Shown here piece by piece: positions 1-8,719 of a DNA stretch of 64,000 nt; positions within the stretch are counted from its first letter, which is position 1, and each line of letters opens with the position of its first letter. The stretch lies in assembly GCF_010894405.1 (NCBI RefSeq), contig NZ_JAAIYA010000001.1:617065-681064 (forward strand). Direction: 5' to 3'. Below the pieces are notes generated by a model. It did not search any database. It was not told the origin of the DNA and was given only the letters and a program-made list of their open reading frames with translations. The stretch comes from Pyxidicoccus caerfyrddinensis (GTDB lineage: Bacteria; Myxococcota; Myxococcia; Myxococcales; Myxococcaceae). The position numbers were made by a program, and so were the translations under genes.

Positions 1-107
1 CTGTAGCCGTACGTCATGTCGTCGGCCATGGCGACCGCGCTCGCGGCCAGCGCGGGGTTCGTTGCCACCATCAGTGTCGCAATCACCAGGCTTCGTCGGG
101 AGTTCAT
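1..107 (-). CDS. N-terminus of an exported protein (cut by window edge)
   Basis: The first 35 codons of a minus-strand gene lie in the window. They begin with a basic start (MNSRRS), a hydrophobic stretch and an Ala-rich segment with a likely AxA-type cleavage site, which is a Sec signal peptide. A strong ribosome-binding site (AGGAGAGGA) sits a few bases before the ATG at 107 and fixes the start. The body of the protein is outside the window, so no function can be given. Confidence 0.7.
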   Translation of the reverse strand, partial: MNSRRSLVIATLMVATNPALAASAVAMADDMTYGY

Positions 108-271
108 CGTGTCCTCTCCTCGTGTCTCGATTTCTACGCTCGAAGCCGAGGAAGGTTTTTCCGGTGATTCCTCGGGGACATTGCTGACCGGCGGGCGCCG
201 CGAACAAGGTGCCCGCGGTGAGACCCGTGCTGCGCTAGGGTCAAGGCCTCCTGAGGCACTTCGGAGGTGAG
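108..271. promoter_or_regulatory. Divergent intergenic region
   Basis: This 164-bp gap separates two divergent genes and must hold the promoter of the exported protein, and possibly that of the channel gene. The ribosome-binding site of the channel gene (CGGAGG, followed by TGAG) ends just before 272. I recognise no promoter box or operator with confidence. Confidence 0.4.
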
Positions 272-844
272 ATGGGCAAGGGTCGTCTCGAGGCGTTCAG
301 CGATGGGGTGCTCGCCATCATCATCACCATCATGGTGCTGGAGCTGAAGGTGCCGCACGGCGACACGCTCGAGGCGCTGCGACCCCTGCTGCCCGTACTG
401 CTCAGCTACGTGCTCAGCTTCATCTACGTGGGCATCTACTGGAACAACCACCACCACCTGCTGCACGCGACCCACCGCATCAACGGGCGCGTGCTCTGGG
501 CGAACCTTCACCTGCTCTTCTGGATCTCGCTCTTTCCCTTCACGACGGCGTGGATGGGAGAGAACCACTTCGCGGTCTGGCCGGTGGCCACCTATGGCGT
601 CGTGCTGCTGCTGGCCTCGCTCGCCTGGCCCCTGCTGCATCGCGAAATCCTGAAGGCGAACGCGAACGACACGGCGCTCGTCACGGCGCTGGGCCGCGGT
701 CGCAAGACCCGGCTGTCCAGTGCGCTGTACGCCACGGCAGTGGCGCTCGCGTTCGTACGTCCGTGGCTCGCCTGTGTGCTCTACGCCACCGGCGCCCTGC
801 TCTGGCTCGTGCCGGACCGCCGCATCGAGGCGCAGCTGCAGTGA
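272..844 (+). CDS. TMEM175 (DUF1211) family potassium channel
   Basis: A 190-aa integral membrane protein of the bacterial TMEM175 family, which form potassium-selective channels in the inner membrane. The family hallmark is in the first helix at about residues 8-25 (R-x3-FSDGVLAIIITIMVLEL); the FSDG signature supplies the pore-lining residues in characterised members. Further hydrophobic segments near residues 40-60, 75-95, 103-122 and 150-180 fit the six-helix repeat unit. Length is normal for a prokaryotic single-repeat TMEM175. GGAGG precedes the ATG. It stands alone, divergent from the exported protein on its left. Family assignment is firm; the ion selectivity is carried over from studied relatives. 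Confidence 0.88.
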   Translation: MGKGRLEAFSDGVLAIIITIMVLELKVPHGDTLEALRPLLPVLLSYVLSFIYVGIYWNNHHHLLHATHRINGRVLWANLHLLFWISLFPFTTAWMGENHFAVWPVATYGVVLLLASLAWPLLHREILKANANDTALVTALGRGRKTRLSSALYATAVALAFVRPWLACVLYATGALLWLVPDRRIEAQLQ

Positions 845-925
845 GGCGCGCCCCGCTTCATTCGAAGCTGGTGGTTCTGGAGTAGCCCGGCATGCGGACA
901 TTCCTCCACCGACCGGCTCCGCCAG

Positions 926-1891
926 TTGTCCCTGCGGGAGGCACGGCTGCTGGACCCGTCGCTGGCGGTGGGGGCCCAGGTGGAAACCCCCACGGAGGGG
1001 GAGGCGCTCGCCTCCGTCCTCGAGGAGATGCGTCCCCGGGCGCTGCGGGCCCGCCTGCACAGCCCCGAGCTGGATGCCCAGGGCTTCGAAGCCCTGCGCA
1101 AGCTTGTCCCGGAGGTGCCCACGCCCGAGGCGCTCGAGGGCCTGGGGCTGGGGCCGCTGCATGCGCTCTACCCGGAGGGCTACGGCGTCCTCTGGGTGGA
1201 CGTGCCCGGCGAGAAGGCGGAGCGGCTGTGGCACATGTTGGATGCCCGGGCGTCCCGCACCGGCTACCGCCCCGTGCTCCTCGGCGGCGATGAGAGTGAG
1301 CTGCTGGCGATGCCGCTCGCGTGGCAGCAGTACCGTGACGAGCTGCCGAGGGAGGTCTCCCCGAACGACATCGGGCTGCCCATGCACGAGGACCCGATGG
1401 ATGACCCTCCGACGGTGCTGGCGCACGCCGAGCGCCTGGACGTGGAGGCCCTGCTCGCGAAGGCCCGCGCCGCCGCGTCGGACGGTGGCGACGAGGAGGA
1501 GGCGCGCGCGGCCCGCACGTCGCTGGAGGCCGTGCTCGAGCCGCTGTCCGGCGAGCCCCATGAGCGCGTGCGCGTGGCGCTCGTGCCCACCGATGCCGCG
1601 TGGAAGACGCTGGCCTATCTACCGGTCCTCATGCAGGCGGGAGAGTCCACACCTTCCCTGGTGAAGGTGGCAGCCATGTCGCGCCGCTGGGAGGAGCGCT
1701 ACGGCGCCCGCGTCGCCTCCGTCCGCCCGGCCACCGTCGAGTGGGTGGTGGACCGGGCCCCGAAGGACCGGGCCGCCGCGCTGGCCCTCGCGCACGAGCA
1801 CCTGGCGCTGCAACCCTCGGAGAAGGGCACGGCCGAGCAGGAGGCCGACGCGCTGATGCAGTCCACCACGTGGTACCTCTGGTGGGACTGA
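926..1891 (+). CDS. DUF4253 domain protein
   Basis: A protein of about 321 aa whose C-terminal 110 residues fit the DUF4253 pattern: a W-x2-RYGARV segment, a variable stretch ending in V, then paired Ala-rich helices with LA-x-EHLAL and a terminal Trp-rich tail. No catalytic role is established for this domain; it is found in cytosolic proteins of actinobacteria and myxobacteria. An acidic linker (about residues 185-200) separates the domain from the N-terminal part. The start is doubtful. The frame is open from 845 but its only usual start upstream of the domain is TTG at 926, without a clear ribosome-binding site. ATG 892, which has a better-placed TGGAG, is in another frame, so a small frameshift near 892-925 is possible. 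Confidence 0.75.
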   Translation: MSLREARLLDPSLAVGAQVETPTEGEALASVLEEMRPRALRARLHSPELDAQGFEALRKLVPEVPTPEALEGLGLGPLHALYPEGYGVLWVDVPGEKAERLWHMLDARASRTGYRPVLLGGDESELLAMPLAWQQYRDELPREVSPNDIGLPMHEDPMDDPPTVLAHAERLDVEALLAKARAAASDGGDEEEARAARTSLEAVLEPLSGEPHERVRVALVPTDAAWKTLAYLPVLMQAGESTPSLVKVAAMSRRWEERYGARVASVRPATVEWVVDRAPKDRAAALALAHEHLALQPSEKGTAEQEADALMQSTTWYLWWD

Positions 1892-2041
1892 AGGCCGCCG
1901 TCTACCGGCCGGCGAACGAGCGCCGCTTCCGGGCCGCGGAGATGGCCAACCCCAGCAGCGACGGGTTCCAGCCCCGGCGACGCGGCTGGAGCCCGAGCGG
2001 GCCGGGAAGCCTCCGCTACGACATCGCCAGCCTTCAGCAAC

Positions 2042-4312
2042 TCACCAGACTTGCCCCGGGGACAGTCGCCTGTCCGAGCTACCTGTTCCCAACTGGCCGG
2101 CATAGTTGTAGCCCCAACCCCACACGGTGCCGTCTGCCTTCAACGCCAGCTGGTGTTCTTTGCCCGCAGCCAAGGCGGCCACCCTGCTGAGGCCAGGTAC
2201 CTGCGAGGGCCACAGCTTACCGTCGGGCGTCGTATAACCGCCCAGCCGGCCGTCGCGGTTGTTGCCCCAGGCCCAGACGGTGCCGTCCGCATTCAGCGCC
2301 AGCGATTGGGCGAAGCCCGCCGCCACGGCCACCACGCCGGTGGGGCCGGGCACCTGCGTGGGTGTCAGATGCCGGTAGGGCGGCGCATCGACCAGGCCGT
2401 CGGCGCCCCAGGCCCAGGCGGTACCGTCCGACTTCGCCACCAGCGAGAAGTGGGAGCCTGCGGCCAGGGCCACCACCCCGGTGAGGCCGGGCACCTGCGT
2501 GGGTGCCAGACGCAGAGTGGTCGTCCCATCGCCCAGCTCGCCGTAGGAGTTGCTGCCCCAGGCCCAGACGGTGCCGTCCGCCTTCAACGCCAGCGTGTGC
2601 TCTTCGCTTGTGGACAGGGCTACCACATCGGTGAGGCCGGGCACCTGCGTGGGTGTCAGACTCTGGGTGGGCGTCACATTTTCCAGCCCGCAGGAGCCCC
2701 AGGCCCACACAGTGCCGTCCGACTTCAACGCCAGCGTGCAGTTGTAGCCCGCAGCCAGGGCCACCACACCGATGAGGCCAGGCACCTGCGTGGGAATCAG
2801 ACGCCGGGTGGTCGTCCCATCACCCAGCTGACCTTGGACATTGTCGCCCCAGGCCCACACAGTGCCGTCCGACTTCAACGCCAGCGAGTGGGTGTAGCCC
2901 GCGGCCAGGGCCACCATACCGGTGAGGCCAGGCACCTGCGTCGGCGTCGAACGCTGGGTGGCCGTCCCATCGCCCAGCTGCCCATATGTGTTGTCACCCC
3001 AGGCCCAGACCGTGGCATCGACCTTGAGTGCCAGCGAGTGGCCTTCGCCCGCAGCCGTTTCCTGGCAGTCCGTGAACTGGGAGGGACTTGGAGTGACGTA
3101 GATGGATGGGGCGAAGCCCCAAGCCCAGACGGTGCCGTCCGCCTTCAACGCCAGCGAGTGGCCTTCGCCCGCAGCCAGGGCCACCACACCGGTGAGGCCA
3201 GGCACCTGCGTGGGCGTCAGGCGCCTGGTTCTTGTCCCATCGCCCACCTCGCCGCTGGAGTTGTCGCCCCAGGCCCAGACGGTGCCGTCGGCCTTCAGGG
3301 CCAGCGAGTGGCCGTAGCCCGCAGCCAGGGCTACCACACCGGTGAGGCCGGGCACCTGCGTGGGTGTCAGACGCTGGGTGGTCGTCCCATCGCCCAGCTG
3401 CCCATATGTGTTGTCACCCCAGGCCCACACAGCGCCGTCCGACTTCAATGCCAGCGAGTGGGTGTAGCTCGCGACCAGGGCCACCACACCGGTGAGGCCA
3501 GGCACCTGCGTGGGCGTCAGGCGCCTGGTTTTTGTCCCATCGCCCAGCTGCCCATATGTGTTGTCGCCCCAGGCCCACACAGTGCCGTCCGACTTCAATG
3601 CCAGTGAGTGGCGGCCCGCAGCCAGGGCTGTCACGCCTGTGAGGCCGGGCACCTGGGCAGCCGTCGGGCGCTCTGTGGTGGTTCCATCGCCCAACTGGCC
3701 GTTGGTGTTTGCGCCCCAGGCCTGGACGGTGCCGTCGGCTGTCAACGCCAGCGAGTAGCTGTCGCCCGCAGCCAAAGCGGTCACGCCCGTGAGGCCGGGC
3801 ACCTGCGCCGGCCCCAATTCGTGTCCCGTCTGGGAGCCCCATGACCAGACCGTGCCGTCCGCCTTCAGCGCCAGCGAGTGGGAATCTCCCGCAGCCAGGG
3901 CCACCACGTCGGTGAGGCCGGAAACCCGCGTCAGCGCCGTTCGCTCTGCATTCGTCCCATCACCCAGCTGGCCGGACCTGTTTTCTCCCCAGCCCCAGAC
4001 CGTGCCGTCCGCCTTCAGCACCAGGCTGAAGTGATAGCCACCGGACAGGCGAGGACCGGACAAAGTCGGACCGGCGTCCCCGCCACCCGGCGTACCCGAG
4101 TCAGCGGTGCTACCGGCGTCCACCTGCCCAGCATCGAGGGTGCCTGAATCTCCGGTACCCGCATCCTCGCCCCCCGTCCCTTGCGTGCCACATCGCACCG
4201 GGTTCCGCAGGCAGAAGTCGCTCTGCTCCTTCTCGAAGTCGATACAGCCGGCAAGGACAGCCACCAGCGCCGCCGCCAGCACCATGGAATGGGTGTGCAC
4301 CTTCATGGCCAC
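2042..4312 (-). CDS. RCC1-repeat lipoprotein (14 WG units)
   Basis: A 756-aa surface or periplasmic lipoprotein. The signal peptide ends in a lipobox (LAGC, Cys about residue 23), followed by an acidic, Gly/Thr/Asp-rich linker (about 40-85). The rest is RCC1 propeller repeats of the form (V/A)WAWG-x-N-x2-GQLGDGT...VPGLTGVVALAAG-x-HSLALK-x-DG. I count 14 WxWG units, which would make two seven-bladed propellers. Units 2, 7, 10 and 12 have lost the GQLGDG loop. The DNA of neighbouring units is almost identical over 100 bp or more, suggesting recent duplication or gene conversion. RCC1 folds in bacteria are generally binding scaffolds; no ligand can be named. The ATG overlaps the end of the TPR gene by 10 bp, so the two are translationally coupled. 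Confidence 0.9.
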   Translation of the reverse strand: MAMKVHTHSMVLAAALVAVLAGCIDFEKEQSDFCLRNPVRCGTQGTGGEDAGTGDSGTLDAGQVDAGSTADSGTPGGGDAGPTLSGPRLSGGYHFSLVLKADGTVWGWGENRSGQLGDGTNAERTALTRVSGLTDVVALAAGDSHSLALKADGTVWSWGSQTGHELGPAQVPGLTGVTALAAGDSYSLALTADGTVQAWGANTNGQLGDGTTTERPTAAQVPGLTGVTALAAGRHSLALKSDGTVWAWGDNTYGQLGDGTKTRRLTPTQVPGLTGVVALVASYTHSLALKSDGAVWAWGDNTYGQLGDGTTTQRLTPTQVPGLTGVVALAAGYGHSLALKADGTVWAWGDNSSGEVGDGTRTRRLTPTQVPGLTGVVALAAGEGHSLALKADGTVWAWGFAPSIYVTPSPSQFTDCQETAAGEGHSLALKVDATVWAWGDNTYGQLGDGTATQRSTPTQVPGLTGMVALAAGYTHSLALKSDGTVWAWGDNVQGQLGDGTTTRRLIPTQVPGLIGVVALAAGYNCTLALKSDGTVWAWGSCGLENVTPTQSLTPTQVPGLTDVVALSTSEEHTLALKADGTVWAWGSNSYGELGDGTTTLRLAPTQVPGLTGVVALAAGSHFSLVAKSDGTAWAWGADGLVDAPPYRHLTPTQVPGPTGVVAVAAGFAQSLALNADGTVWAWGNNRDGRLGGYTTPDGKLWPSQVPGLSRVAALAAGKEHQLALKADGTVWGWGYNYAGQLGTGSSDRRLSPGQVW

Positions 4313-5142
4313 CTCCCCTGCACGAAGGCGGACGTCCCATCCGTGCTCACGTCAATTCCCAGCGGCGGCGACTTCGAGGGCTGTCCCAGCAGGTACATCC
4401 CCGCGGAGATTCCCAGTCCCACCACGCCGGCACTCGCCAGGCTGAGTCCCACCCACTGGTAGGTCCGCCCGCGCGAGGCGCTGCGCTTCGCGTCTTCCAG
4501 CGTGGCGAGGCTCGCTTCATTGCCGCGCAGCTTGGACTGCTCGCTACGGGCCAACAGGTAGGACACCCCACCGCTCACGAGCAGCCCCCCGCCAATCGTG
4601 GCCGGCAGCCACGCGCGCGAGTGGCTCCCACGATGACCGCTCTCCTGCATGACGGGAGCAGCCGGTTGCGCCTGGGTAGCGGGAGGCGGCACGAGAGCCA
4701 TCCGGCGCTGGGCCTCCGCCTCCAACTCGAGCTTCACCTGCTGACGCACGGCCTCGAATCGCTGCGTCACCTTGGGAGAGACGAGCACGGGCAGCTTCGC
4801 CTCGGGTTGAAGGAGGAGGGCCGCCTTGAAGGCCGCGAAGGCGTCGTCTGGCTTACCGAGGTCCGCCAGGATGACCCCTTCGTAGAGGGAGAGGAGCGCA
4901 TCGTCCTCTGCACCATTCGAGAAGCGCCTTGCTTCGGAGAGTTGCTCCAGCGCGCGTTCATATTCGAGGTCGTCGTAGAGGCGGCGCGCGGAGAGCAGAT
5001 GGTCCTGCACCCTCCCCTGCTCCTGGGCCTTCAGGGGCAGGGTGTTGAAGCCCAGCAGCAGCAGCGCGGCGACGATGCGGCTCCGCTGAACAGCGACGAG
5101 CCGCGATGATCGGCCCTCACGATGAATGGCCTGGATGTCCAT
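4303..5142 (-). CDS. Exported TPR-type protein with C-terminal membrane helices
   Basis: A 279-aa protein with an N-terminal hydrophobic segment (about residues 21-40) ending in LKAQ, a likely signal peptide. Two to three helical TPR-like repeats follow at about 45-130 (YDDLEYERALEQLSEA; LYEGVILADLGKPDDAFAAF), then a Pro/Ala/Gln linker and two hydrophobic segments near 180-200 and 230-255. This is the familiar myxobacterial layout of a periplasmic TPR domain on a membrane anchor, typical of envelope assembly or signalling proteins. The frame is open further upstream, but ATG 5142 is the start that places the signal sequence at the N-terminus. It overlaps the RCC1 gene downstream and follows the 679-aa lipoprotein gene after 100 bp. 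Exact role unknown. Confidence 0.72.
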   Translation of the reverse strand: MDIQAIHREGRSSRLVAVQRSRIVAALLLLGFNTLPLKAQEQGRVQDHLLSARRLYDDLEYERALEQLSEARRFSNGAEDDALLSLYEGVILADLGKPDDAFAAFKAALLLQPEAKLPVLVSPKVTQRFEAVRQQVKLELEAEAQRRMALVPPPATQAQPAAPVMQESGHRGSHSRAWLPATIGGGLLVSGGVSYLLARSEQSKLRGNEASLATLEDAKRSASRGRTYQWVGLSLASAGVVGLGISAGMYLLGQPSKSPPLGIDVSTDGTSAFVQGRWP

Positions 5143-5242
5143 GGAAGCCCTCGCGTGCTCGAGAAAGCGCCACCACACTACTAAAGCAATGCCCCTCATA
5201 CGAGAGTGGAGGGTGCATGGGAGCACTCCGGACATGACGCTG

Positions 5243-7282
5243 TCACGGTGACGCGGGCACGACCGTCCACGCGCGCTCGACGGTCGCCGAGCCCCAGGTG
5301 AGGTGAACGGTAGACTTTCCCGGCGCGATGCCCTCCAGACACAGGCCATCGGAGAAGGACTTCCGGCTGAACACCAACGAGTCACCGCTGAGCGCCACGC
5401 GCGGTCGGGTGGGAGGCTGCCCGAGAATCACCACGCCGCCCACTCCCAGCGGAGTGAGCGCCGTCACGCACTTCGCCGTGCCCCCGGGCAGGGTCTGCGC
5501 CTCCAGGCGCCGGATGTCCGTGATTGCCGAGGCATCTCGCACCTGGATGGTCAGGGTGTCCGCCCCGAGGGGAGACGACACGGTCAGCGTGTGTGGCACC
5601 GCCCCGGAGGCCAGGGCATCGGGAGCGCTCACGCTGGAAAGGGCCTCGGGGGTATCGGTCGCGACGCGCAGCGGGGCAATGCCATGGAGCACGGTGCCAT
5701 TCGCGCGCGTGTAGCTCGCGGCCACCGTCGCCTTCGAGCGGACGAACAGCTCCACTGAGGGACCTCGCTGCGCCGGACTCCCGGCCTCGGCGCGAAGGGT
5801 ATAGGCGATGCGGTCCACCTTCCGGGCTTCGATGTCGAGCTCGCCCGTGTCGTCGAGGTTGTCAGCGTGGAACTCCAAGCCATGCGTGCCCTCGGCCAGG
5901 GGCTTCACGGTCATCACCATCCTGGAGCCCACGCAGGTCCCGCCCTGGAGGGCCAGCCCCGCGCTCGGCCCGGGCGGAAAGACAGTCCAATCCCACGCGG
6001 GGTCCTGCTGGAAGGTGAGCTTCTGCGGCGGCCCCAGGGAGATGGGCACCGGCGACAAGCCCAGCTCCAGCGAGAGCAGGAGCTTCGTCGTGAGCCCAAC
6101 CCCCACGACCTGGTCCTCGCCCAGTACACCTCCGTCGGGGACGGGGTCGCGATGCTCGATGCGCCAGTCGGAGTCGATGTAGCAGTCCCCATCCAGGAGC
6201 CAGGGGTACTCGCACCTTCCGTCGGAGACGCTGCCAGGACACTCGCCGCCGCGAGGAATCTCCGCCACGAGCTCCGTGCCCCCATCCGGAATCACCGACC
6301 CGACAACGGGTGGCGTGCCTTCCTCCAAGCCGCCCGCGGAGAACGAGCGCGTCAGGCCGCGCCCATCTCCGAGCCGCGCGTCCACGTCGCATGTCTCCCG
6401 GCCCACCAGCTCGAACCGGAAGGCACGGCCCGTGAGGCCGAGGGGCAGCGGGCCGGCAATCTCCACGCCCGACAGGACCGGCGCACACTGATTCCCCGCC
6501 ACGGTCACCGTCGCCTTCGCACCGGGGGCATGAACACAGACGGAGTGCCCTCCCGCCGTGGTCCCCAGGACGATGGCCCGCGGCTGCTTTCCGCGTGCGG
6601 GCTCCTCGGTCAACGTCAGCTCCAACATCTCCGGGGCGTAGACGAGGAACTCCAGGGTGCCACCGCCCACGAGCGCCCAGGAGTACGTTCCGGGCTCGGC
6701 GGGTGCGAGGGCCTCGCCCTTCCCGTCCACCTGCTGCTTCAGCACGAAGCCCGGCGCATCGACCAGCGAGAGGTCGCCCACCGTCAGCGACGTGTCTCCA
6801 GCGCTCGCCTGGAGGTCGAAGCCGAAGCGGCTGCCCGCGGGGACCGGATGCACGGCTCGGTAGCCGAACTCGTCACAGAGGACCGAGACGCGCGTCTGCG
6901 TGACGGTCATCGCCTGGAACCAGGCCTCCACGGTGTGGGAGGTGCCGCGCGGGTCGAGGTATTCGACGGTGAGCTTCCCCCTTCCCTCGGCCTTCGCCCT
7001 CATGCGGATGAGCGCGGCACCGGCCTCGACCCGTTGCTCCCCCAGCTCGATGCGGTCACCCGACATGGAGACGCTGACCAGCGTCTCGACGTCCTCGTCC
7101 GGGCAGACCCTCAGCGGAGGGGCGCCCACGAGGCACTCGCCAACGGACACGAGCACCTCCGCGCCCACGGGAAAGGTGAGGACCGGGACGTCGTCGTCCT
7201 CCTCGCTCCCCGGGCCCGCGCGGCCACAGCCCACGGACGAGAACACCAGGGCCAGCAGGAGGACACAGACGGAACGGAGCAT
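5243..7282 (-). CDS. Large lipoprotein, Ig-like beta domains likely
   Basis: A 679-aa exported protein with a signal peptide and a Cys at about residue 19 in SSVGC, a plausible lipobox. The mature part is rich in Val, Thr, Gly and Pro in alternating patterns (for example GKLTVEYLDPRG; TLTIQVRDASAI), suggesting serial beta-sandwich Ig-like domains. A Cys-rich, Asp-rich section lies in the middle (about 345-375). I do not recognise a catalytic motif. It is the first gene of a minus-strand set with the TPR and RCC1 genes; all three are exported, so they may form one envelope complex. It is divergent from the WGR-like gene, with 114 bp between. Confidence 0.75.
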   Translation of the reverse strand: MLRSVCVLLLALVFSSVGCGRAGPGSEEDDDVPVLTFPVGAEVLVSVGECLVGAPPLRVCPDEDVETLVSVSMSGDRIELGEQRVEAGAALIRMRAKAEGRGKLTVEYLDPRGTSHTVEAWFQAMTVTQTRVSVLCDEFGYRAVHPVPAGSRFGFDLQASAGDTSLTVGDLSLVDAPGFVLKQQVDGKGEALAPAEPGTYSWALVGGGTLEFLVYAPEMLELTLTEEPARGKQPRAIVLGTTAGGHSVCVHAPGAKATVTVAGNQCAPVLSGVEIAGPLPLGLTGRAFRFELVGRETCDVDARLGDGRGLTRSFSAGGLEEGTPPVVGSVIPDGGTELVAEIPRGGECPGSVSDGRCEYPWLLDGDCYIDSDWRIEHRDPVPDGGVLGEDQVVGVGLTTKLLLSLELGLSPVPISLGPPQKLTFQQDPAWDWTVFPPGPSAGLALQGGTCVGSRMVMTVKPLAEGTHGLEFHADNLDDTGELDIEARKVDRIAYTLRAEAGSPAQRGPSVELFVRSKATVAASYTRANGTVLHGIAPLRVATDTPEALSSVSAPDALASGAVPHTLTVSSPLGADTLTIQVRDASAITDIRRLEAQTLPGGTAKCVTALTPLGVGGVVILGQPPTRPRVALSGDSLVFSRKSFSDGLCLEGIAPGKSTVHLTWGSATVERAWTVVPASP

Positions 7283-7396
7283 GCGCCCACTCTATGCGCG
7301 CCCGGACCGGAAAGCCGAGCTCGCCTGCCTTCGGCACGCGTGAGGAGCGGGAGTGTTTCGTTTACCTCTCACGACTCCCGTGCGACGAAGCCCTCC

Positions 7397-8698
7397 ATGC
7401 CCAACTGGAAGCACCTGCAGAAGCTCAATGGCGGCGAGGACATCTGGTACTCGGATCCCCAGCTCTCACTGAAGAACGAGGTATGGCTCTATTCGGCGGG
7501 AGGCGAGCTCCGGGTCTGGAGCGATGGAACCCTCCACAAGCCGGAGCCCAGGGCGCTGAAGCTCACCACGCCCGTGAAGGCGCGGTTCACGCTCTTCAAG
7601 CCGCTGTCGCTCCTCTTCGTCGACGTGGAAGTACGAGGGACCCAGGCGGTGGTCCGCCGCGGCACCATGAACGGCGCCTATCTCCTCTCGCTCGTGGAGT
7701 CGACAGATGTCGAAGCGCTGGTGGCGCGCTACCGGACGCTCGGCTTCCGCGACGGCAACCCCTGGAACGCGACGAAGAAGCGCGTGACGCTCCGTGAGTA
7801 CGTGAAGGGGACATCGACCGGTTGGGCCATCTCCGTCGATGGGGACCGGACCATCGAGGGGTATCGCAACGAGACAGTCACCGCCAACCACGAGGAAGCC
7901 ATCGAGCAGGCGGAGAAGCTCATTCGCGCCAAGGAGAAGGAGGGCTTCGTCCTGCGCACGGTCGATCTCCGGGATGCGAAGTATCCCAATCCCGAACCGA
8001 AGGCTCCGAAGGGCGCCCCGAAGAAGTCCCCCGTGCCCAAGGGCCCCTCCTTCGCGAAGCCCCAAGACGCCTACGCGGCCGTCGACACGGCCATCGCGAT
8101 GCTGAAGGACCTCCACGAGCGCTTCCCCCGGGCGCACTTCGTCGCGGAGCAGTTGGACTTGAAGAAGGAGCCCGAGCGCATGGACTCCCTCGACCAGCAA
8201 CTGTCCATCTTCAAGCGCGAATACAAGCACCGCATCGGGAGCTGGAACGGGGCGAAGGCGCTCAAGCCCAGGAAGAGCGAGTCGAGCTGGGACTACTTCC
8301 TGCGCGTGTACGGCTCCATCACCTGGATCGTGGACAACACCGTCGACAACGGCCTGCCCACATTCCCCTGCGGCAACGTCACGGGCGGCGGCTGGAGCTG
8401 CCTGGAGATCGCCGACGACATCTACGAAATCGACGGGCTCGTCGAGGCCACCGGGAACGAGGACCTGAAGAACCTCTTCGTGTTCCACGGTGGGTGGCAC
8501 GTCGACCGGTCCTTCGCCTTTGACCACCGCACGAAGTCCCCGACGGGGGAGCACGCCGTCGTTCCGTTCGACGAGAGCCTGCAGGCGCTCCCCAAGAAGA
8601 CGACTCCCGCGCGCATCCAGCCCTTCGGCTTGTGGCTCCACAAGCACGTGTCACGACTCACGAGCATCGCGGAGGAGAACCTGCGCGAAGGACTCTGA
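7397..8698 (+). CDS. WGR-like domain protein
   Basis: A 433-aa cytosolic protein. Residues about 135-185 resemble a WGR domain, a small nucleic-acid-binding module also found in PARPs: a Trp-centred strand (STGWAISVDGDRTIEGYRN) followed by the usual helix that carries the motif Ala-x-Glu-x2-Ala-x-Lys-Leu-Ile. A Lys/Pro-rich linker (about 195-220) then leads to a helical C-terminal part of about 200 residues that I do not recognise. Start chosen at ATG 7397 (MPNWKHL) because it begins the conserved-looking part; the frame itself stays open a long way upstream, antisense to the lipoprotein gene, which is a composition artefact. No strong ribosome-binding site. It ends 21 bp from the convergent hybrid-kinase gene. 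Confidence 0.65.
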   Translation: MPNWKHLQKLNGGEDIWYSDPQLSLKNEVWLYSAGGELRVWSDGTLHKPEPRALKLTTPVKARFTLFKPLSLLFVDVEVRGTQAVVRRGTMNGAYLLSLVESTDVEALVARYRTLGFRDGNPWNATKKRVTLREYVKGTSTGWAISVDGDRTIEGYRNETVTANHEEAIEQAEKLIRAKEKEGFVLRTVDLRDAKYPNPEPKAPKGAPKKSPVPKGPSFAKPQDAYAAVDTAIAMLKDLHERFPRAHFVAEQLDLKKEPERMDSLDQQLSIFKREYKHRIGSWNGAKALKPRKSESSWDYFLRVYGSITWIVDNTVDNGLPTFPCGNVTGGGWSCLEIADDIYEIDGLVEATGNEDLKNLFVFHGGWHVDRSFAFDHRTKSPTGEHAVVPFDESLQALPKKTTPARIQPFGLWLHKHVSRLTSIAEENLREGL

Positions 8699-8719
8699 GC
8701 CAGCCTTCCGGGAGTGCTC

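Noticed and set aside
2042-4312. CRISPR-like array because of regular repeats
   Set aside because: The period and identity come from coding RCC1 units of about 150 bp in one open frame; there are no spacers.
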